DNA of 64,000 bases, from the NCBI GenBank assembly GCA_905221605.1, contig CAJNDS010000004.1, positions 1-64,000 on the forward strand, read 5' to 3'. The position numbers and the translations under genes are program-made. The stretch comes from Symbiodinium natans (taxonomy: Eukaryota > Sar > Dinophyceae > Suessiales > Symbiodiniaceae). Numbering within the stretch: position 1 is the stretch's first letter; every line of letters begins with the position of its first letter. The notes under the pieces were generated by a model. The model saw nothing but the letters and a program-made list of their open reading frames with translations. It searched no databases and had not been told where the DNA came from. Positions 10,482 through 21,746 of the stretch are shown piece after piece.

Positions 10482-10583
10482 ACAGACCTTTTGCCGGCTG
10501 CCCGTTGCCCGCGAACGCGCCAGCTGTTTGCACCAGCTGTGTTTCACATTCGAAGTGTCTGACGGAAAGCCGCTAGAGCACAG
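10482..10583 (+). CDS. Exon of unidentified + strand gene
   Basis: Acceptor GTTGCAG and donor CACAG|GTGGGC bound 102 nt. Only one frame is open throughout; it is Cys-rich (QTFCRLPVARERASCLH...). It ends two bases into a codon, which fits the next candidate exon. No family recognised. Confidence 0.45.
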
Positions 10584-10616
10584 GTGGGCGGAGAAAAGCT
10601 TTGGCCCCCTAGACCC

Positions 10617-10712
10617 TGAACGCTACTTGAAGGTTCATGGGGAGGGCTAAATAAGGTTAGAACCCCGAACACTACTTGAAGGTTCATGGGTAGGCCTAAA
10701 TAAGGTTAGAAC
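10617..10712. repeat. Tandem duplication of about 47 bp
   Basis: Two adjacent copies of a segment beginning ACTTGAAGGTTCATGGG and ending AAGGTTAGAACC. The second copy also forms the left arm of an inverted repeat with ACCTACCCATGAACCT at about 10751-10766, related to MITE family A. Confidence 0.7.
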
Positions 10713-10917
10713 CAGTCATAAGCAAGATTGCCCGATTTTTAACCCCCCTGAGACCTACCCATGAACCTCCCAGATTGACTGTTTGCGGTTTGGGCTTCTC
10801 CTGACCTGGATATGCTGGATATGGAGCGTGACCGGCTGGCACAAGCTGGTAACTCCAAAACCCTAAACCCTAAACCTGAAAACAAAAAAGGTTCAGAATG
10901 GCACTTTGGGCATAAAG

Positions 10918-11008
10918 CCACCCTTGTACCATGACAAACTGCGATGGGGCGCCGATGCCGCTGACGTCCGATGCGCTGCCGGGCGCAGATGAGCTGGCCA
11001 CTCGTCTT
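10918..11008 (+). CDS. Exon of unidentified + strand gene
   Basis: Acceptor AAAG and a consensus-like donor CTT|GTAAGC. The open frame (TNCDGAPMPLTSDALPGADE) is acidic and phase-compatible with the 10482 exon. Function unknown. Confidence 0.4.
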
Positions 11009-11144
11009 GTAAGCCTAAAACCCCAAAGCACAGGTTGATGTGGGTCAGAGAAACCCCGATCCTGAAGCGTCATGCGTTTAGATGGCCTGATCGGGTTGAA
11101 ATACTTGATTCATGAGATTCAGTGTGGACTCATAAACACCCTCA

Positions 11145-11277
11145 ATTCGGAAGTTTCCCCTGAAAGTAACAGTCCACATAGGGGTTCTTATAGGGGCTAC
11201 TATAATAATCCCTCTTAAGGACTGTCAGCATAACCCTAAACCCTAAACCCTAAACCCTAAACCGGCAACATCCCAAG
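11145..11277. mobile_element. MITE family B split by a telomeric array
   Basis: The left arm (AACAGTCC...) and part of the right arm (GGACTGTCAGCATAA) are family B. Five CCCTAAA units (11228-11262) then interrupt the right arm, which resumes as GGCAACATCCCAAG. Confidence 0.7.
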
Positions 11278-11395
11278 CCTTAAACCCTAAACCCCAGGGG
11301 ACACAGTCTAGGTTATGGATTGTAAAACTTTGTGCGCGTGTGCCGCGTGTGTAAAGGCATGGAGTCATGGACCCTACTTTGGCTCATCGTGTTCG

Positions 11396-11532
11396 GGTTT
11401 AGGGTTTAGGGTTTAGGGTTTTAGGGTTTAGGGTTTAGGGTTTAGGGTTCAGGGTTTAGGGTTTAGGGTTTAGGGTTTAGGGTTCAGGGTTCAGGGTTCA
11501 GGGGTTAGGGTTTAGGGTTTAGGGGTTTAGGC
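11396..11532 (+). repeat. (TTTAGGG)n array with TTCAGGG variants
   Basis: About 18 units; three adjacent TTCAGGG units form a sub-block, again indicating spread of a local variant. Confidence 0.9.
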
Positions 11533-11789
11533 TTAGGGGGTCACACGTTGATATCTGACCGTGTGGTGGCGGGCCTGTACGTTTTAGGGCATACACGGAA
11601 AGCGCTGTAAATTACAGGACTTCGTGCGTGTGGCTGTGGAAATTGAGGGATTCGTGCTTTAGGAAATCCAGGAACTCAAACTTAGGGCACTCATTTTAGC
11701 ACACCTTCCCCAAGCGATCCAGGATGTTCGCTTGGGGACCAATTGCCAGCGCCAGACCCAGCTGTAGTTGTGTTCGATGAGACGCACAT

Positions 11790-12065
11790 TGTATAAAAGA
11801 GGCAAAAATGCCGCAAATAGCAGGGTTTTGGTCATGTTCGCAAAATGGCATGAACGCTTATGACAGTGCCTTGTGTGGCTGAACATCAAACATCCTCCGG
11901 CAACATGTTGTACAAAGAGGCAAAAGCGCCGCAAATAGCAGGGTTTTGGGCATGTTCGCAAAACGGCATGAACACGTGTGACAGCGCCCGTTTTGCTGAA
12001 CATCAAACATCCTCCAGCAACATGTTGCACAAAGAGGCAAAAACGCCGTAAATAGCAGGGTTTGG
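11790..12065. repeat. Minisatellite with a unit of about 118 bp, 2.3 copies
   Basis: Units contain ...GAGGCAAAAxxGCCGCAAATAGCAGGG...CATGTTCGCAAAA...GAACATCAAACATCCTCC.... Repeats start near 11811, 11929 and 12046. The minus-strand frames here are only shadows of the repeat. Confidence 0.9.
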
Positions 12066-12477
12066 GGATGGTTAGAGTCAAATGGTCGTAACCAATCCCC
12101 CCCCCCTCCCCCCTCCCCCCTCCCCGCCCCTCAACAGAAGAACACTCTCTCCAGACCGGAAATTTCAAGAAAACCACACGGGCAAATAGCAACGTGTCAG
12201 GGCTTAGGGGTGGTCCGTAAGTGGACTTTGTTGTCTTGGGTCGCTTCTGTGGGTCAGAAGGCCTGCCCAGTCTTAGCTGCTTGGGGGTACGTAAGGTGTA
12301 GGGTTTAGGGTTTAGGGTTTAGTGTGTAGGGTTTAGGGTTTAGGGTTTAGGCTTTCGGGGCGCTCTCTTTGTTTCTGTATGTTGCTTCTTTTGTTCTGGG
12401 AAGTTCAGATGATCGTTTAGACTCCGCGCGTCTTGAGGACGCAAGCGATTCTTGATGCCGCTAATGAGTTACAGCAG

Positions 12478-12564
12478 CGTGGGAGGAGCTCATCGAGCGC
12501 TTGCGCGAGCGCTTCGCCACGGTCTTCGCCGAACGGGAGAAGAGAGGCAGCCTAGAAGAGCTCC
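12478..12564 (+). CDS. Exon: charged coiled-coil segment
   Basis: Acceptor ACAGCAG and donor CTCC|GTCAAC. The frame encodes a Glu/Arg-rich amphipathic helix (WEELIERLRERFATVFAERE). It ends with one base, which fits the 13744 exon. Just upstream, ILDAANELQQ in another frame looks like its natural continuation, so a small frameshift or a different splice is possible. Confidence 0.5.
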
Positions 12565-13230
12565 GTCAACATCAAGCCCTAAACCCTAAACCGCGCAAGC
12601 TTGTTTGCATGATTGATCAAGTGCCCCGGGTGCCCGGATGTGTCTCATCACACGTAGTGCTGTGCAGAGGAACCCTACAGGCAGTGGTGAAAGTCGTACC
12701 CATTTTTTGTGTATGCTATCAATCACTCAGGGAAAGCTTTCTGAAAAGTCGTGCCCACTTCCCTAAACGCCTAGGAAGTGCAAGGTTTTTCATGCGAACC
12801 GATTCATTGCTGGTTTAACATCTTGGAAACATCCAAACGCCATGCAAGTGCAGTGTTTGGGCGTTGTCACTGAGGACGTAGTTTGAAGCATATCTTTGTT
12901 GCGCTTACATGGTGAACTGTTTCGCCCTTGGCACAGCAACTTGTTTGAATCCTTCATGCCACATCGATTTTGATCGGCATGTGGCTTCAAATCGAACCCG
13001 AGGGTATCGTTCAACCCCATTTACACATCTAGGACAGGGTATCGTTCAACCAGACGCAAAATATGTTTGCTCGGGCTTTTTTCAGGGGGGTCACAGGCGG
13101 GGGTCCAAGATCCATGAGGTACCCTTTCAACAAACCTCCTGACCCCCTTAAAACCCTCACCCCCTCAACAACATCCTAAACCTCTTCAAGCCTCCCTAGA
13201 ACTCCCCAAAACGTTTTTTTCATTGGCGTG
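12565..13230. other. Unique sequence without a recognised gene
   Basis: Few telomeric tracts, no MITE arms noticed and no frame with recognisable motifs. Confidence 0.4.
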
Positions 13231-13259
13231 AAGGCCTCGTCGAGCAGGCCCCAAACTTC

Positions 13260-13392
13260 GAAGCTCAATATATACATCTTTGGCGTAAGCGCTTACTTGG
13301 GGGAAGGGGCCTCGGGCATGACTTGTTGTGACTTCTGGAATCAAGCGCTTACTTGGGGAAAGGCCTCCCGGGCATGACCAAGGCATGACTTA
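13260..13392. repeat. Short direct repeat pair
   Basis: Two copies of AGCGCTTACTTGGGG...GGCATGAC separated by about 60 bp. Confidence 0.6.
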
Positions 13393-13743
13393 GTCAGGTC
13401 CCTGTAACACCCCAACGCCTTAACACCTTAAACCCGGAACCCTCCCACACTACCCCCACCCCAACGACACCCAACCCAACAAGAAACCCAAATGAGGCTC
13501 CTCCATCGCTGTCTTGGCTTTCTGCTGGGTAGGGTACCTGGGACCCTGGTTGCCTACAGTTTAGTAGGGACTACCCCTTAACTAGCAGGTAACCTTCTAA
13601 CCCTAAACTCTAAACCCTAAACCCTAAACCCTCCACCCCCTAAACCCTAAACCCTAAACCCCAAACCCCAAACCCTAAACCCTAAACCCTAAACCCTTTT
13701 GAAGGTTTAGAGCCCTAAACCCCAAACCCGCAGCCCCTGGCAG

Positions 13744-13810
13744 GGCAGCTCTATCCGGCACTCTTCGGAAACCTGGCCCTTACGCGCATCCTCCGGCAGA
13801 CGCTGGGACC
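13744..13810 (+). CDS. Exon of unidentified + strand gene
   Basis: Acceptor CTGGCAG and donor GGACC|GTAGAG. The frame (QLYPALFGNLALTRILRQTL) is phase-compatible with the 12478 exon. It lies between opposite telomeric tracts. No family recognised. Confidence 0.45.
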
Positions 13811-14270
13811 GTAGAGTTTCAGGGTCCCTAACCCTAAACCCTAAACCCTAAACCCTAAACCCTAAACCCTAAACCCTCAGCAGCATTCGGGTTTGGCCGC
13901 GGTCATGTCGGGGTACTGGTCTGGGGTTTCAATGGCTCCTGTTTGTTTTCCTCGCCGCCTCTGTTTAGAGTTTAGGATTTAGGGTTGAGGGCTTTTGCTG
14001 CAGTCCCTTGCAGTCCCTCCTCAAAGAAGGGCTTTCCGTACATCATTGTTTCATGCGGCTTTTGAGCTCACGAGATGTGCAAATGAGAAACCCTAAACCC
14101 TACACCTGGTTCCGCCGTTTAGGGGCTTGAGGGTTAGCGGGATTATCCTCCAATGTGGAGTTTGGGGTAACCCTGAACCCCACTGTAGACCCTACACCCT
14201 GAAGCAAACTATATCAACACCACCCGCACCTCCCCCAAGCTCGAGTGAGAAGGATCCATGTACCTGAGTT

Positions 14271-14505
14271 GCTGGGTAGCCCAGTGGTAGCGTTTTGCAC
14301 TGTTTTTGGTTCTCGATTCCCTTGTACAGGAACCAGCCCCCCCCCCCCCCAAAAAAGGGGAATATAGTATTTGTTTTTTGGTGGGGGGGGTAACACAGCG
14401 TAATTGTATAATTATTATAAGGTCCATAAGAGAACACCATTAGTAATTGTTCCGACCCTTGTATTGCTCTCATTATGGTATGGTTCCTAGGCTACCAAGG
14501 TTGTA
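14271..14505. mobile_element. MITE family C
   Basis: Inverted ends GGTAGCCCAGTGGTA and TTCCTAGGCTACCAAGG. The interior has C and G homopolymer runs that create spurious minus-strand frames. The same TIR type bounds intron 1 of the dehydrogenase gene. Confidence 0.7.
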
Positions 14506-14562
14506 TATGCTTGGCCCTCCGAAAAAAGTCATGATATATGAGAGCATGTTAAACACAAAAGC

Positions 14563-14694
14563 GGTTCATGGTACTTAATGATCCAGTTATACCTGTACTT
14601 ATAACCCAATTATAATTGGGGCCCTTAAGGAGCTTATAATTGGGTTATAAGTAGAGGTAGAATTGGGTTATTACGTACCATGAAACTCCAAGTA
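14563..14694. mobile_element. MITE family A
   Basis: Ends GGTTCATGGTACTTAATG and TACGTACCATGAAACTCCAAG around an AT-rich palindrome with repeated TTATAACCCAATT and AATTGGGTTATAA. Most abundant family in the window; non-coding. Confidence 0.85.
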
Positions 14695-15076
14695 GACCCC
14701 TGTTTAGGTACATGGATCTTTGGGTTTATTCGCCTGCCCAGGAACAAAGCCGATTTCGAGGCCACTTTTGTTTTGTCTTTCCATTTGTTTTTGTCCGCCT
14801 TTGTTAGTTTTTTTTTGGGGGGGGGAGGCTTTAGGGTGTAAGGTTTAGGCAGTTTAGGGCCTTGGGGTTGTTTTTACGCAGCCCACTCGGAATGCTTTCG
14901 GACGTTCGGTAGGGGGCTATATTCGCAACAAAGTGTATATAGGTCTGTTTGGGCCAGGAACTGAGCCCTAAACCCTAAACCCTAAACCCTACAAGTCTGG
15001 ACCGATGCAACAACCCTAACCAGCGTGCGAGTGCGAGAACCAAAGCCCCAAACACAGAGGACCCAAAGCAAGTCAT

Positions 15077-15340
15077 CATTTGGGATGTTCTCCCCTATAC
15101 GAGCAGTCCTTAATAGGGATTCTAACTAGGGTTTAGGGCCTAGGGTTTAGGGTTTGTTCATGGCACTGATAACTCAGTTTATGACTGTGCTTGTAACCCA
15201 TTGTATGAGCCCCTGAAGTGCCCTAATATGGTTAAAAATTGGGTTATAAGTACAGTTTATGACTGTACTTATAACCTTAAGTGCTCTAATATGGTTGTAA
15301 TTGGGTTATAAGTACAGTTCTAATTGAGTTAACCTCCAAG
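15077..15340. mobile_element. MITE B left half followed by a rearranged MITE A
   Basis: TTTGGGATGTTCTCCCCTAT...AACTAGG is family B, broken by TTTAGGG. From 15155 a family A copy with a duplicated inner arm follows, ending AACCTCCAAG. Confidence 0.6.
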
Positions 15341-15454
15341 CATAGAACAAACAAAAAAACGACGCAGCGGTGGGTGAGCTCGGCTTTCACCCTGAACCCC
15401 AAAAGCAGGTTCAAAGTGCTGGGCTGAGTGCTTCACCGCCCTAAACCAGAAGTG

Positions 15455-15610
15455 TACTAAACCCTAAACCCTAAACCCTAAACCCTAAATCCTAAATCCT
15501 AAACCCTAAACCCTAAACCCTAAACCCTAAACCCTAACCCTAAACCCCAAACCCCAAACCCTTAACTCTAAAACCTAAACCCTAAACCCTAAACCCTAAA
15601 CCCTAAACCC
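15455..15610 (-). repeat. CCCTAAA array, about 20 units
   Basis: C-rich-strand array directly upstream of the 15635 exon, typical of the 3' ends of introns here. Confidence 0.95.
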
Positions 15611-15634
15611 GAACCATCAAACGACACGCGGCAG

Positions 15635-15710
15635 GCCTCCGTCCTGTGGGTCGAGAAGTTCCTCGACATTTTCGCGGAGCTTCATGGTGATGATGCAGCT
15701 TGTGCTGAAG
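15635..15710 (+). CDS. Exon with telomeric-repeat splice donor
   Basis: Acceptor GCGGCAG and donor CTGAAG|GTTTAGGG, so the GT comes from the first telomeric unit. Open frame ASVLWVEKFLDIFAELHGDD; high G/C at third positions. Function unknown. Confidence 0.5.
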
Positions 15711-15910
15711 GTTTAGGGCTGAGGGTTTAGGGTTTAGAGTTCAGGGAAGCACCCTACCCAAGTAAGATGCGGTTTAGGGTTTAGGATTTAGGGTTTAGGG
15801 CTGCGCGGCTTCGGAGTCATCAGGGTCTCGGCTGTTTTAGGCCGCGTGGTCGGACAGGCTCGGAAGCCCTTGGGGTTTTCGCCAAACACACGAGGTTCGA
15901 GGCCTAAACC

Positions 15911-15986
15911 CCTAACCCTGAACCCTAAACCCTAAACCCTAAACAATAAACCCTAAACCCTAAACCCTAAACCCTAAACCCTAAAC
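15911..15986 (-). repeat. CCCTAAA array
   Basis: About 11 units within the intron-like spacer between the 15635 and 16378 exons. Confidence 0.9.
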
Positions 15987-16377
15987 CTAAACCATGCTTC
16001 GAAAAGGATTTAGGAGTTGGGGTTTCGGGTGCACCCACACATCCCGGGCCCAAACTGTTTGGATCCCGGGAGGCGTCGGGTGTATGCCCCCAGCCCTAGC
16101 TACTTACGCAACCTCCAAGAAAGCTCCTTCCTAACCGTCTAAACCCTTCCAGGGGGTTTGGGGTTTAGGGTTTAGGGTTTAGGGCGTGCAGCAGTCCTAG
16201 CCGCAAAAAATGGGGCTCAGGGTTTAGGGTTTAGGGTTCCTTAGGAAGCCCCCCCTCCCCCCCCCACCCCGCCCAAACCCCTCCAGTTTGCACGGGCTTA
16301 ACGAAGTAAGGGTCCTTGCTTTAGTCACTAAACCCTAAACCCTAAACCCTAAACCCTAAACCCTAAACCCTAAACAG

Positions 16378-16452
16378 GTCATGCCGGACCTGATCGCAAG
16401 GCTGGATGCGATCCAAAGAGAGGGCCGACTGGCCCCTCGACCTCATCCGCAG
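16378..16452 (+). CDS. Exon bounded on both sides by telomeric repeats
   Basis: The acceptor is the end of a CCCTAAA array (CCTAAACAG|G); the donor is CGCAG|GTTTAGGG. 25 codons, frame VMPDLIARLDAIQREGRLAP. The clearest case of both splice sites at inverted telomeric tracts. Product unknown. Confidence 0.5.
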
Positions 16453-16783
16453 GTTTAGGGTTTAGGGTTTAGGGTTTAGGGTTTAGAGTTCAGGGTTCAG
16501 GGTTCAGGGTTTAGGGTTTAGGGTTTAGGGTTTAGGGTCCCTTTTTGGACCTCCTGAGCTGCTTACAAGGGGGTCCTGGGTAGAAAGCAACTCTCAGCGG
16601 GCTTTGTCGAAAAAATGGCCGGCGTAGGTTCTTGCGTTGGGTTAAGAGCATCTTTTGCAGAAGCGAAAAAACTCCTAAAATCCTGTAAACCCCAAACCAA
16701 ACCGAAGAACAACCCCAAGGCATCTCGAGCCGACCGAAGCCTTACCTGCCATGCGCGAGTGTGAGAGTCGAAACGACCCAGGG

Positions 16784-16847
16784 GTTTAGGGTTTAGGGTT
16801 TAGGGTTTAGGGTTTAGGGTTTAGGGTTTAGGGTTTAGGGTTTAGGG
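16784..16847 (+). repeat. (TTTAGGG)n array, about 9 copies
   Basis: Perfect units. Confidence 0.95.
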
Positions 16848-16856
16848 GCATCTCAA

Positions 16857-16910
16857 GGTCACCACCGACGACCTTCCGGGCCATAACGAGATCAAGAGCT
16901 TCCGGGCTTG
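16857..16910 (+). CDS. Weak candidate exon
   Basis: Island VTTDDLPGHNEIKSFRA between two TTTAGGG arrays, with a stop soon after. The donor is unclear. Confidence 0.2.
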
Positions 16911-17245
16911 ACGATAGGGGCTTACGGGCCCTACCGGGGTTTAGGGTTTAGGGTTTAGGGTTTAGGGTTTAATGTTGACTTCGCATTAATAAACCCCCCC
17001 CCCCTCATTGATCAATCTCTCCGGCCAGGGCCTCCTCAATACTGTTCGCCTAAATCCTGGTAGGACGTAGTATTAGCTTTAGTATTAGGTAGTAGCACCA
17101 CGCCCGTAAAAACCGGATTTCCCGGGTCGGATTTTACAATTGTGGCGGGCTACACTATTGTGTTCCGGCAGCGGGGTTTTACAACTGCGGGTGGATCCAC
17201 TAATGTGAAGTCAACATTAGGAGAGGCTTGGAGGTTGAGGATCCT

Positions 17246-17436
17246 ACTCGGAGGTTCATGGGTAGTTATAGGTAGGGCAACTGTACTTTTAAGTGGTAAG
17301 AGCCGGGGTACTTTTTTTACCCTACTTGTAGCTATACCCAGGTTTAGGGTTTAGGGTTTAGGGTTTAGGGTTTAGGGTTTAGGGTTTAGGGTTTAGGGTT
17401 TAGGGTTTAGGGTGGTATACCCATGAACCTCCAAGT
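17246..17436. mobile_element. MITE A-type element with a telomeric array in its centre
   Basis: Ends GGAGGTTCATGGGTA and TACCCATGAACCTCCAAG. About ten TTTAGGG units (17341-17412) sit between the arms. Confidence 0.7.
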
Positions 17437-17931
17437 ATGTAGGTCAAAGGGTCTAGGCTTACCGGCTCAGTTGATGGCAGAATTGCTGGCTTTGGGCTGA
17501 GGCTTGTGGGGGTTCAAGGTAACCCCTGAACCCTACACCCATTTCTAGGCTACTTGGGAAGCTGACGTGCCTAAATCCCATAACCCCTGAACAAAAAGAA
17601 CGGAGTCTAGGGGTTTTGTGGTTTGCAGAGGGTCGTCTCAACCACGTTGTCTCAACCACGTAACTTGAAACCCCCCAAGCACGCTAACAGAAACCCATGG
17701 GATTGAGGGGGTAATTTGCGCGCTTCAGGGTTTGTGGAGGCTCTTCGAAAATCAGGTTGGAGGGATGCCGGGGTTGAGGGGTCTCGGGGTCTTCGAGGCG
17801 AATGGGCGATGGATGACTCTCAAAATGCCATAGTTTCGACTCTTCCCCTGTACGTTGGGAATGGATGAGTAATCTGGGCCCTAAACCCTAAACCCTAAAC
17901 CCTAAACCCTAAACCGGCGCGACACTTGCAG

Positions 17932-18024
17932 ATTACTCCTCCCTCATATACAACGCCGAGCAGTTGACAAAGCACCTTGCCTGCAGGGAGAGGGCCAAGG
18001 GCCCTATGTTGCAAAGCCATAGCA
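17932..18024 (+). CDS. Exon of unidentified + strand gene
   Basis: Acceptor ACTTGCAG and donor AGCA|GTGTTTAG. Frame YSSLIYNAEQLTKHLACRER; ends one base into a codon and fits the 18092 exon. Confidence 0.45.
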
Positions 18025-18091
18025 GTGTTTAGGATTTAGGGTTTAGGGTTTAGGGTTTCCGGTAGCTGAGCAAGGCCTTAAAAGCCTTAAG

Positions 18092-18182
18092 ACACGCTCG
18101 TCACGAGAGTCGTGGAGAGGATCCTAGAGCTCGGTTCCTTCTTCCGGCGTTCATGGCCATCGTTTTGCGTGTTGGCTTCCAG
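18092..18182 (+). CDS. Exon of unidentified + strand gene
   Basis: Acceptor CCTTAAG and donor TTCCAG|GTTTAGGG. Phase-compatible frame TLVTRVVERILELGSFFRRS, helical and hydrophobic. Only about 67 nt separate it from the previous exon. Confidence 0.45.
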
Positions 18183-19330
18183 GTTTAGGGTTTAGGGTTT
18201 AGGGTTTAAGGTTCTGGGCGGCCAAATGTTCTTGGGCTTTGTAGGCTCGAAGGAGCTGAGAAATCTAACCCCAAGCCCCGAGACCCTAATTAAGCCACAA
18301 GCCAAAAACGATAAACCCTAAAACTCATAAACCCCAAACCTAAACCCCAAGCTCCAAACCCTAAACCCCAAACCCTAAACCCTAAACCTTAAACCCTAAA
18401 GTCAACAGACACACTGAAAAGGACGGGCGACCCACTGAGCTACTTCCCACTCGGCGCCCTGACACGGACTTTAAGCCTCAAACCCTAAATGGGCCGAACT
18501 TAAGGGGGTTTAGGGTTTAGGGTTTAGGGTTTCGGGTACAGGGAAAAGGGTTTCGGGTTTCGGGCTTAGGGCTTAGGGCTTATGGGGTTTAGGGTTTAGG
18601 GTACTTGCCCTGGACCCCTTCAACTTGAGAGTGCTTCAGTGCTGAGAAGGGAGGTTTCGTAGACTCGGGTGTTTAGGGTTTAGGGTTTAGGGTTTAGGGT
18701 TTAGGGTGTCAAACACTAAATTGGGGCCAAACTAAGAAGCTTAAGGGGATTTAGGGAAATGTAGGGTTGAGGGTTTATGTGGTTTAGGGTACCCTAAACC
18801 CTCCAAACCCTAACTAATCCCTCAAATGCCAGAGACAGTGCGCAGTAGACCCTAAACCCTGAATTGGAGCCAAGCATTGGTGTTTAGGGTTGAGGGCTGG
18901 TGGGATGTCTGACAGGGGGTTTGGGGTTTTTGGTTCTGGAAAAAGGGGCCCATTATGGTAGGGATGATCGGTTTTTGGGCGTTTTTAGGGCCCATCATGG
19001 GAAACACCCAGAACGTCACCCGCAGGGTCCATTTTTACAGTACTGCTGTGCAATAGGCACCAAAAACCATTCCAAATGGGTTAAGGGGTTCAGGGTTTAG
19101 GGTTTAGGTACGGCTGCCGAATTCCAGGACAGCACGCACGAACCATAAGTAGGCGCCCGGCGTAACCTGCAACTGCAACCAACCCCTACTTGAAAGACCC
19201 GGTGCGCCTGCACCCTCAACCCTTGAAATCTTTTGGATACCCTAAGCCTTCTTAAGACATCCCAGAACCCTAAAGCCTAAACCCTAAACCCCACGAAACC
19301 CCAAATGTCAAAGCCATGTTCCGTCCTCGC

Positions 19331-19364
19331 CCTCCTCCTCCTCCTCCTCCTCCTCCTCCTCCAA
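19331..19364. repeat. (CTC)n trinucleotide repeat
   Basis: About eleven CCT/CTC units. Confidence 0.9.
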
Positions 19365-19787
19365 ACTTTTAAGGCTTTAAGGCCTAAACCCTAAGCCCTA
19401 GGCCCAGTAGAAACAGCAGATGCCCATCAAGTCTGTATTGGGTCAGTAAGAACTTTGAGGGCTGAGTCTTTAGGATTCTCTTGTTCGTCGAGTTTGAGCC
19501 CACTCTCCAAGGCTTCCACCCTGAGTGAGCCCCTTCCCCCTTTCTTTCTGAGAGTCTTCAGCGAACAACATCTGAGCCACTCTTCCCCAGACCCAAACCC
19601 TAAACCCTAAACCCTAAACCGCTTCTCGACGCTCGAACCAGAATTTGTCGCCTGCATTTCGCCAGCGTGAAAGTCGAAACCCTAAACCCGAAACCCTCGC
19701 AACCCCCCCTCCCCCCACCCCCCCCGCTCCTCCCCGTTCTAAATCCCTAAACCCTAAACCCTAAACCCTAAACCCTAAACCCAAGAG

Positions 19788-19860
19788 CGAGGTGAGCTCA
19801 ACAAGCATCAGCTCATCGCTCGTGGCCTTTTTGAGAGCCCCCTGGCTGTTTTCGAGGAGA
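19788..19860 (+). CDS. Candidate exon
   Basis: Acceptor CCAAGAG and donor GGAGA|GTTCAAG. Two frames are open (ELNKHQLIARGLFESPLAVF, or a Ser-rich one that fits the 18182 phase). Product unknown. Confidence 0.35.
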
Positions 19861-19904
19861 GTTCAAGACCTTAGGGTTTAGTGTTTAGGGTTTGGTAGGC
19901 TAGG

Positions 19905-20010
19905 GCCCAGAGTAGGCCCTTATTCCCTTTTCTCAGGGTTTAGGTTCCCAAGGTTTCAAAATCTACCATAATAGGTGAACCTTTTCTGGCCCAGGGTACT
20001 CAGCAACTAG
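19905..20010. mobile_element. MITE family D
   Basis: Starts TAGGGCCCAGAGTAGGCCCTTATTCCC and ends CCCAGGGTACTCAGCAACTAGG. Family D is a loose inverted repeat around a polypyrimidine centre. Confidence 0.5.
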
Positions 20011-20344
20011 GTAAAGCCCCAGCAAAAGCCCTAAGCCTAAATCCCAGACCCCACATTCCTAACCCCAAAGGCCTAAGCCCTGAAGTCAGTGTGAGCTTCG
20101 AAAAAGCCTCTGAACCCTAAAGCCCTAAACCTTGAAGTCCTGCAGCCGTAAACCCAAAACCCTCCTAAGCCCTAAACCTCTAAATAGTTCTAAGCCCCAA
20201 AGCCCGAAAAAGTCGAACCCATCTAAGCCCTAAAACCCGAAACCCTCCTAAGTCCTATACATATTAATATATATATATATATATAGACTCAACCGGTCTT
20301 AGGGTTTAGGGTTTAGGGTTGTGCGAGTGTGAGCATCGAAACCA

Positions 20345-20576
20345 CAGCCCTTTGTCCCAGAGTTGGCCCCCTTTTCCTTTTTGGGCGAATCAAGGTTCCT
20401 CAAAAAGCTCCCTTGAATCCAAAAAGGGTGCTCTTGGGGCTATAGAAGCTCAGGCTATGAGCGTGTTGTGCTTCACGGCTGGCTTTTTCGAGCGATTGAG
20501 CTGGACACTGGGCAAGAACTAGGGCCCAGAAGGCCCTTCTTCCCCCTTTTTTCAGGCTTAAGTTCCCTTAGATAAG

Positions 20577-20607
<31 letters not shown>

Positions 20608-20658
20608 CCAAAAAGGGCGCCTTTGTTATTTCTAGGCTACGCTTGGGTCTAGAGAACC
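20345..20658. mobile_element. Two adjacent family D-like elements
   Basis: 20345-20447 (TTGTCCCAGAGTTGGCC...AAAAAGGGTGCTCTTGG) and 20520-20658 (AGGGCCCAGAAGGCCC...AAAAAGGGCGCC...AGGCTACGCTTGGG). The second has a run of about 25 C at 20579-20604. Confidence 0.5.
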
Positions 20659-21066
20659 ATGTTCATTTTTTTATTGCTAAGGGCATCGGGGCTTACTTTG
20701 AGGGCCTTAGGGTTTAAATAGCAACTAGTGCTTTAGGCTTTTGAGGTGGGCTCTTGGGTTTCGGTGCTTTGGGCTTTGGGCGTCCTGAATCGTTGAGTGG
20801 AGAGGTAGATTGCTGCGGCAAAGCCCGCCGTTCTAACCCAGCAAAGAACTGAACGAGGCATCGGAATCTTTCTTAACCCCCTAAACCTTGAACCCTTTTG
20901 GGTTTAGGGTTTAGGGTCTAGGGTTTGGACTCCAAACCCTGAACCCTACGGGGTTCAGAAACATTCCCCTAAACCCTGACGCCCTAAACCCTGAATCCTA
21001 AATCCTCAACCTTAAACCCTAGCCCTAAACCCTCAACCCTATCGCCCTAAACCTAAACCCTCAATT

Positions 21067-21150
21067 TCGCGCCCTTGGGCCCCCGAGGACCGGATGAGCC
21101 GGGAGCAGGGCCGCCTTTGCCGGGCCTGGGGCCTGTGCTTCCTACTTGGG
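21067..21150 (+). CDS. Weak candidate exon
   Basis: GC-rich island with an open frame (RPWAPEDRMSREQGRLCRAW) between CCCTAAA-like and TTTAGGG tracts; no clear acceptor. Confidence 0.25.
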
Positions 21151-21603
21151 GAACCTCTAACCTTTTTTGGGGTTTAGGGTTTAGGGTGTAGGGTTTAGGG
21201 TTTGGGAACCTTTTAGCCTTGGTTGGTTATCTAAAATCTTACTCTCTTTCTCTATATATACATATCTACATATCTATATAGTAGGTTAAACCGTCTTTTG
21301 CTTAGGGTATTCAGCCTAAGTTTCATGTGTTTTAGGGTCCTAGGGCATTAGGGTTTCAGGGTCTTGGGGTTTAAGGGTTTTAGGTTTTTGGGCTTTAGGG
21401 CCTTCGGGCTTAGGGTTTTGGGGTTTTAGAGTTTGAGGGCTTTAGGGCTTTAGAGATTAGGGTCTAAAGGACCTTCGGAGTTTCCTTTCTAAGTTATCTT
21501 CATATATTGGTTCGAGATGGTCCTTATGTTCTGTAGATCGCTTGAAGGACCAACCAACCCAGTGATGTAACCATTCAATTACCTGCCAGGGCGGAATCTT
21601 CCA

Positions 21604-21711
21604 GTAGGGTAAGCCCTAAACCCTAAACCCTAAAACCCTAAAACCCTAAAACCCTAAAACCCTAAAACCCTAAAACCCCTAAACCTAAACCCTAAACCCT
21701 AAACCTCACAC
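21604..21711 (-). repeat. CCCTAAA/CCCTAAAA array
   Basis: Mixed 7- and 8-base units directly upstream of the 21747 candidate exon. Confidence 0.9.
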
Positions 21712-21746
21712 CGGACATCGTAACCCCCAAGCCTTGATCCCGCGAG

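Noticed and set aside
10771-10851. Exon candidate with PDLDMLDMERDRLAQ
   Set aside because: In the attractive frame a stop follows the only acceptor directly; the frame that is open is a different one, so no consistent exon could be drawn.
11659-12192. 177-aa minus-strand ORF with internal repeats
   Set aside because: Its repeats are the 118-bp minisatellite read in frame; no known motif.
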